Shown here piece by piece: positions 59,517 through 64,000 of a DNA stretch of 64,000 bases. The DNA lies in NCBI GenBank assembly GCA_963702105.1, contig OY969712.1, forward strand, positions 930,001 to 994,000, in the 5' to 3' direction. Under the pieces are notes generated by a model. The model made no database searches and was not told the DNA's origin. It saw nothing but the letters and a program-made list of their open reading frames with translations. Position 1 is the first letter of the stretch, and the number at the start of each line of letters is the position of its first letter. The position numbers were made by a program, and so were the translations under genes. The DNA comes from ZC4RG20 sp963702105. Lineage in GTDB: Bacteria > Pseudomonadota > Gammaproteobacteria > Steroidobacterales > Rariloculaceae.

Positions 59517-60182
59517 TCATGCGGAGGAGACCGCTGCGCGCGGCGCGATGATCCAGGAAGCGAGCGGCTCGCTCCAGTGCGTCGACGACGCGGGTGTAGC
59601 GACAAGGGAACGAATCTGCCGGAGGCATTGGCCGCTCGGGCAGCCGGCCACGAGCTGCGCCATGGCGGCCGGCCAGCCGGCACGCAGCCGATCGGGCGTC
59701 AGCACGGCATGCTCCGAGAGCTGAGCCGGGCCCGCGAATACATGGCGCACGCGGCCGTCGGGGTTGCGGGTATGCTCGACGCGCAGGACCACGCGATGAC
59801 TTGCGTCCCAGGCGAGCCGCTCGAGGCAGAACAGCGCGCTCGCGCCGGTCAGGCCCGCGATGACGGCCGGACCCTCACGCCAGCGGTGGTAGAGATCGTC
59901 GTACCAGAGCGCGGTTACGTCGCCGGAGATCCCGTGAGTGCGCATGCCGAGCGCTCTTGCGGCCTTCGCGAAAGCGCGGCTTTCCGCGAAGCCCTCGTCG
60001 AAGACCACCTTGACCGGCCAAAGCCGGCCACCCGTCGCCCCAGCCGGTCGCCGATATTGCTGCCCGGAAGGGGTTGGGCTCGATGAGCCGGCCCTCTCCG
60101 TCGCCCATCCCGGTACGGCCGACGAGGCGACGGTCGCCGTCAAGGCGATCCCTGTCCGGAGAAATTCGCGTCGATTCGACAT
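59517..60182 (-). CDS. Tat-exported protein of unknown function
   Basis: This 221-residue protein starts at 60182 (AGGAG seven bases upstream). The N-terminus MSNRREFLRTGIALTATVAS is a twin-arginine signal with the RREFLR motif, so the protein is exported folded, usually with a cofactor. The mature part shows VKVVFDEGFAESRAFAKAAR, HGISGDVTALWYDDLYHRWR and ASALFCLERLAWDASHRVVL, and a C-terminal pair of Cys (AGCPSGQCLRQI). I do not recognise the family. It diverges from the cytochrome c/flavoprotein pair, which raises the possibility of a shared redox role. Confidence 0.75.
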   Translation of the reverse strand: MSNRREFLRTGIALTATVASSAVPGWATERAGSSSPTPSGQQYRRPAGATGGRLWPVKVVFDEGFAESRAFAKAARALGMRTHGISGDVTALWYDDLYHRWREGPAVIAGLTGASALFCLERLAWDASHRVVLRVEHTRNPDGRVRHVFAGPAQLSEHAVLTPDRLRAGWPAAMAQLVAGCPSGQCLRQIRSLVATPASSTHWSEPLASWIIAPRAAVSSA

Positions 60183-60506
60183 GCGCGACTCCTGTCGCCC
60201 GACTTGGGCTTCTTCTTGCGATGCGGCTGCAACATTTTGCGGCGCCGGCGCATCGCCCGCGTCGAACGATTGTGGTGACGAGGGGCCATGCGCCATTGTT
60301 TGCAATCGCATCTTCCGTGGGCTAGATTCTGAGTACGCTCAGTAACGAATCTACCTCCAGCGCCGCACATAATCAACGGACCGAGCAACGGAGCAAGAAC
60401 ACAGCGGCGACCGTCGCAAAACGCTGTTCGCCATGGAAGGGTCCCGGGCGGCCCGCCGGCTGCGCGGCACAGGGAGACGGAGCGGATGACTCGAAGGGGG
60501 ATGACT
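60183..60506. other. Divergent intergenic region
   Basis: No gene supported; both divergent promoters are expected here. Confidence 0.4.
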
Positions 60507-60917
60507 ATGAAAAGCGCCGCCGCGCCGCTGTGGCTAGCCGGTTCTCTCGTCGGTTCTTTCGTCTTGTGCGGCACCGTCCGCGCCGCTCCCGAGCTTCCGC
60601 CCGGCGGCCCGGCCTGGGTCAGGGCGCCGATAGACGCCGCCGGGAAGCCGCGCGGCTACGTTCAGTACCAAGAGTATTGCTCTGCGTGTCACGGAGCGGG
60701 TCCCGAGAAGCGGCCCGGCACCGAGGCGCTGCGCGCGAAATACGGCGGCCGAAAGCCTGCGCTGCTCGAGGAGCGCACGGACCTCACGCCGGCGCTCGTC
60801 AAGGCCATGGTGCGCAACGGTATCTCCGTCATGCCGTTCTTTCGCAAGACCGAGGTCAGCGATGCCGATCTCGATGCGATCGCCGCCTACCTGACGCGCA
60901 ACAATCATTCCGACTGA
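60507..60917 (+). CDS. Exported c-type cytochrome (partner of the flavoprotein)
   Basis: This 136-residue protein starts at 60507 (AGGGGG six bases upstream; 60486 and 60501 are alternatives). Signal peptide LWLAGSLVGSFVLCGTVRAA. Haem is bound by CSACH (C58, C61, H62); the axial Met is probably in NGISVMPFF. The class I fold ends with the helix SDADLDAIAAYLTRNN. The gene lies 13 bp before a VAO-family flavoprotein, an order also seen for p-cresol methylhydroxylase and eugenol hydroxylase, where the cytochrome takes electrons from the flavin. Confidence 0.88.
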   Translation: MKSAAAPLWLAGSLVGSFVLCGTVRAAPELPPGGPAWVRAPIDAAGKPRGYVQYQEYCSACHGAGPEKRPGTEALRAKYGGRKPALLEERTDLTPALVKAMVRNGISVMPFFRKTEVSDADLDAIAAYLTRNNHSD

Positions 60918-60930
60918 CCGGAGGCATGCC

Positions 60931-62557
60931 ATGCAGATTCCGCCAGGGGTGAGCGCCGGCGACTGGGCCGAAGCGCTGAAGCAGTTTCGCGCGACCGTTG
61001 GTGAAGAGTGGGTCTTCACGAGCGACGAGGACGTCGATCTCTACAAGGACGCCTATTCCCCGTTCTACGGCGAGCCGGAGGAGGTCACGGTGTCCGCGGC
61101 CGTGGCGCCGACGACGACCGAGGAAGTCCAGAAGATCGTCAAGACGGCGAACCGCTACCGGATCCCGATCTATCCGATCTCGACGGGCAAGAACCTCGGC
61201 TACGGGGGCTCGGCGCCGAACCTTTCCGGCAGCGTCGTGCTCGACCTCAAGCGCATGAACCGGATTCTCGATGTCGACGAGGCGAGGGCCTACGTGCTCG
61301 TCGAGCCGGGCGTAAGCTATTTCGACCTCTATCGATACATCAACGAGAAAGGTCTCAAGCTCTGGATAGACTGTCCCGACCCGGGTTGGGGCAGCCCGAT
61401 CGGCAACGCGCTCGATCACGGCGTCGGGTATACGACGAACCGTTTCCGCAACCACTTCGACTCGCACTGCGGCATGGAGGTCGTTCTCGGCAACGGCGAC
61501 ATCGTGCGTACGGGAATGGGCGCGCTGCCGGGCGCGGAGACGTGGCAGCAGTACAAGTTCGGCATCGGCCCCTGGGTCGACGGCATTTTCTCGCAATCGA
61601 ACTTCGGCGTCGTCACGAAGATGGGCTTCTGGCTCATGCCGGCGCCCGAGGCGTATCATTCGGGAACGGTTACCGTTCACCGCTTCGAAGACATCCACCG
61701 GCTCGTCGATATTGTGAATTACTTGGAAAACCTGGGTATCACGAACGGCATGCCCGCCTTCGGCAGCCCGCTGTTCTTCCGGGGAGGGTTCCTTGGCGGC
61801 GGCAAGCCGGATACGACTCTCGCGGCGATGTACGAGCACGGCGAGCCGCCGGCCGGCGAGATCAACCGCTACGCAGCGCAACGGGGCGTCGGCGTCTGGA
61901 GCTGCACCCTCGGCTTCTATGGCGGCAAGGTGACGAACGCTGCGAACTGGGAATACTCGAAGCAGAAGCTCGCGGAGATCCCGGGCGCCGAGTTCAAAGA
62001 GGGCGACAGCTACGATCTGCCGCTCAAGCCCGAACAGCAGACGATGTTCGATCTGCCGCGGTTCGGCACTCCGAGCCTGCAGCGCTTCGTCATCGGCGCT
62101 CGCTCGGCAACGAACCAGGACCCGACGAACGGCCACCTCTGGTTCTCGCCGCTGATTCCGAGGACCGGCCAAGCCATTCTCGACATCAACCGGGTGCTGC
62201 GGCCGCACTTCAGCGAACTGGGCATGCCCTCTGCGGCGCTCTACGTGCTGCCCGCGGGGTATTTCGAGCGCTCCTTCATTTTCACGTTCGGGTTTCCGAT
62301 CCGGCACGAACGTCGCAGCCAACCGGAAGATGCGCGAGACGTTCAGACAAGTGGCTGCGCTTTGCGCCTCGCACGGCTGGGGGGAATACCGAGCGGCGCC
62401 GGCCTTCCAGTCGCTCGTTGCGGATACTTATTCCTTCAACGATCATGCACTGCGGCGGCTGCACGAGACGATTAAGGACGCCGTCGATCCGAACGGTATT
62501 CTGGCCGCGGGCCGTTACGGGATTTGGCCGAAGCACCTGCGCACGACCAAGGACTGA
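60931..62557 (+). pseudogene. VAO/PCMH-family FAD oxidoreductase, frameshifted near the 3' end
   Basis: This flavoprotein begins MQIPPGVSAGDWAEALKQFR. The FAD-binding PP-loop is intact (PIYPISTGKNLGYGGSAPNL, residues 75-95), followed by CPDPGWGSPIGNALDHGVGY and GPWVDGIFSQSNFGVVTKMG, all typical of vanillyl-alcohol oxidase, p-cresol methylhydroxylase and eugenol hydroxylase. The frame is lost at about 62295-62305, and the C-terminus (SGTNVAANRKMRETFRQVAA, TYSFNDHALRRLHETIKDAV, NGILAAGRYGIWPKHLR) continues in another frame to a stop at 62555-62557. One inserted or deleted base restores a ~541-residue protein. It hydroxylates para-alkylphenols and passes electrons to cytochrome c. Confidence 0.85.
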
Positions 62558-62701
62558 GCCCCGCTGCCTATGACACGCCGCCCTATGACCCGCCGCACCA
62601 GGGCGATAGCCGAGCTCCGCCGTCCCGGAGAAGACCTCCGACAAAGAGGATCGGGAGCATGATGAAGAACGTTCAACTCAAGAGGAGCGATCCGTAGGCC
62701 A

Positions 62702-64000
62702 ATGATCAAGTCGTGGCGCGGAAAGCGGTCGTTGCGCGCGGCTGTGCTCCCGGCCGCCGCGCTGTCCGCGCTCGTAAGCGCCGTGAGTTCCGGCAGTGCC
62801 AGAGCAGGTACGCTGGACGCCGAGGCGCAGCAGGCAGCGCAGCACAACTTCGCCGAGTACATCGATCTGCTGCGCATCCCCAACGTCGCCGCCGTCCCGG
62901 CGAACATCGTTCGCAATGCGCAATTCCTGCAAGGGGCGTTCGAGCGGCGCGGCTTCCGCGTGCGTCTGGTGCAGAACGCGGCCGGACGCCCGGTCGTGCT
63001 GGCCGAGCTTAAGGCGAGTGCACGGCGCCTGCCGACCGTGCTCTTCTACATCCACTACGACGGTCAACCCGTCACAGACCGCGAATGGTCGCAGCCGAAT
63101 CCATTCGAGCCCGTCGTGCGCCGGCGCGGCGCCGAAGGCAGCTGGCAGGACGTTGGCCTGGAGGCGCTGCAGGCGCGGCCGCTCGATCCCGAGCTGCGGG
63201 TGTTCGCGCGCTCCGCCGCGGACGACAAGGCGCCGATCGAGATGTTTCTGACGGCGGTCGATCTGCTGGCGGCGCGCCATGCGGCGCCCGCCTTCGGCGT
63301 GAAGGTGCTGCTCGACGGCGAGGAGGAGATCGGCTCGCCGAGCCTCGCGGCCACGATCGCTTCCGACCCGGAAGCGTTTCGCGCGGACGCGCTCGTCGTC
63401 CTCGACGGTCCCTTGCATGCGTCGGGTCGGCCGACGCTCGTGTTCGGCAATCGCGGTCTCGCCCAGACTACGCTCGAGGTTTTCGGTCCCCGCGCACCCA
63501 TGCACAGCGGCCACTTCGGCAACTACGTTCCGAACCCCGCGCAGCGGCTCGCTGCCTTGCTAGCGAGCATGAAGGATGATGACGGCCGGGTAACGATCCC
63601 AGGCTACTACGACGGCGTCACGCTCACGCCCGCGGACCGCGCTGCGCTCGCCGCCGTCGGCGACGACGAGGCCGCGCTTCGCCGGCAAGCCGGCATCGCG
63701 CGCCCGGAGCGAGTCGGCGCCAATTACCAGGAGGCGCTGCAGTATCCGTCCCTGAATGTTCGCGGCATGGCGGCCGGCGGCGTCGGCGCAAGCGCCGCGA
63801 ACGTGATTCCGAGCACGGCCGTCGCAGAGATCGATCTCAGGACCACGCCGGCGACCGACGGCCGCCGGCTCTTCGATCTCGTGAGGCGGCACATCGAGCA
63901 CCAGGGCTATCATCTCGTCGAGAGCGCGCCGACGGACGAGGAGCGCACGCATTACGACAAGCTTGCCCGCTTCACGCTCCACTCCGTGCAGGCCGCCGAG
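62702..64000 (+). CDS. Exported M20-family metallopeptidase/deacylase (3' end outside window)
   Basis: An ATG at 62702 opens a frame with no stop up to base 64000 (433 codons). It begins with a basic n-region and signal peptide (AAVLPAAALSALVSAVSSGS). The M20 metal site is visible: HYDGQPV (His about 120), a DDK motif in ARSAADDKAP (about 174), GEEEIGS (Glu pair about 206) and, in the dimerisation/lid domain, APMHSGHFGNYVPNPA. Such di-zinc enzymes remove N-acyl groups or cleave dipeptides. The start is preceded by AGGAGCGATCC-like sequence; 145 bp separate it from the flavoprotein gene. Confidence 0.85.
   Translation, partial: MIKSWRGKRSLRAAVLPAAALSALVSAVSSGSARAGTLDAEAQQAAQHNFAEYIDLLRIPNVAAVPANIVRNAQFLQGAFERRGFRVRLVQNAAGRPVVLAELKASARRLPTVLFYIHYDGQPVTDREWSQPNPFEPVVRRRGAEGSWQDVGLEALQARPLDPELRVFARSAADDKAPIEMFLTAVDLLAARHAAPAFGVKVLLDGEEEIGSPSLAATIASDPEAFRADALVVLDGPLHASGRPTLVFGNRGLAQTTLEVFGPRAPMHSGHFGNYVPNPAQRLAALLASMKDDDGRVTIPGYYDGVTLTPADRAALAAVGDDEAALRRQAGIARPERVGANYQEALQYPSLNVRGMAAGGVGASAANVIPSTAVAEIDLRTTPATDGRRLFDLVRRHIEHQGYHLVESAPTDEERTHYDKLARFTLHSVQAAE

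Noticed and set aside
60856..62322. 488-codon open frame on the minus strand
   Set aside because: Mirror frame of the VAO-family flavoprotein.

Overview
The window is GC-rich DNA of a Gram-negative bacterium, most likely a proteobacterium. It encodes outer-membrane proteins, an RND/MFP/TolC efflux set, OmpA, lipoproteins and a LpxR-like lipid A deacylase. No rRNA or tRNA gene was seen, so the exact lineage cannot be fixed; a gammaproteobacterium of the Xanthomonadales/Nevskiales/Steroidobacterales kind is a guess.

1-7.7 kb is ordinary chromosomal DNA: the end of an SRPBCC-like gene overlapping a LpxR-family gene; a TetR regulator, FAD monooxygenase and ECF sigma factor reading one way, with an NTF2-like domain in frame behind the sigma factor; a four-helix membrane protein; and two NAD(P)-binding Rossmann proteins. 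7.7-18.7 kb is an insertion graveyard. It holds fragments of IS91 (four places), IS66, IS21, IS3 (two) and IS30, a broken tyrosine integrase and a second integrase tail. Among them sit two intact toxin-antitoxin modules, MntA/HepT (type VII) and VapB/VapC. Three direct copies of a ~160-bp non-coding sequence bracket these modules; two copies lie beside integrase 3' ends. A 639-residue secreted protein of unknown function is cargo here, and the tail of a GH106-like rhamnosidase closes the region.

19.3-27.4 kb encodes almost only exported proteins: a disordered low-complexity protein, two proteins sharing a Cys-containing ~50-residue module with different C-terminal halves, two FTP/PepSY-propeptide-like proteins, a carboxypeptidase-regulatory-like protein and an OmpA-family protein. 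27.7-32.7 kb holds the C-terminal part of a large serine recombinase, a GNAT acetyltransferase, an IS256 remnant and a RIT element (three overlapping tyrosine recombinases between 69-bp inverted repeats). Only the first RIT recombinase is intact. A palindrome built on the same core as the repeat ends lies just outside it.

32.7-36.7 kb has a truncated TPR/cyclase-type gene, a Sel1-repeat protein, a GDSL-esterase fragment and a lipoprotein carboxylesterase. 36.8-48.2 kb is a regulated efflux locus: response regulator, histidine kinase, TolC-type channel and adaptor overlap by 4 bp each, followed by the RND pump, a PepSY protein, a decayed second RND copy and an outer-membrane barrel; a YncE-like beta-propeller gene diverges from the regulator. 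A 19-bp motif ending in TGTCAGGT occurs at four places, always upstream of a gene of this locus and in the same orientation to it, and is proposed as the regulator's binding site.

48.7-64 kb looks like catabolic and hydrolytic functions: a BphC-type extradiol dioxygenase with its metal triad, a CE1-type esterase, a GIN-domain protein, a YCII protein, a small regulator-like protein next to a second FAD monooxygenase, an MFS carrier, a methyltransferase, an LLM flavin oxidoreductase, a cytochrome c paired with a vanillyl-alcohol-oxidase-family flavoprotein (frameshifted near its 3' end), and an M20 peptidase running off the right edge.
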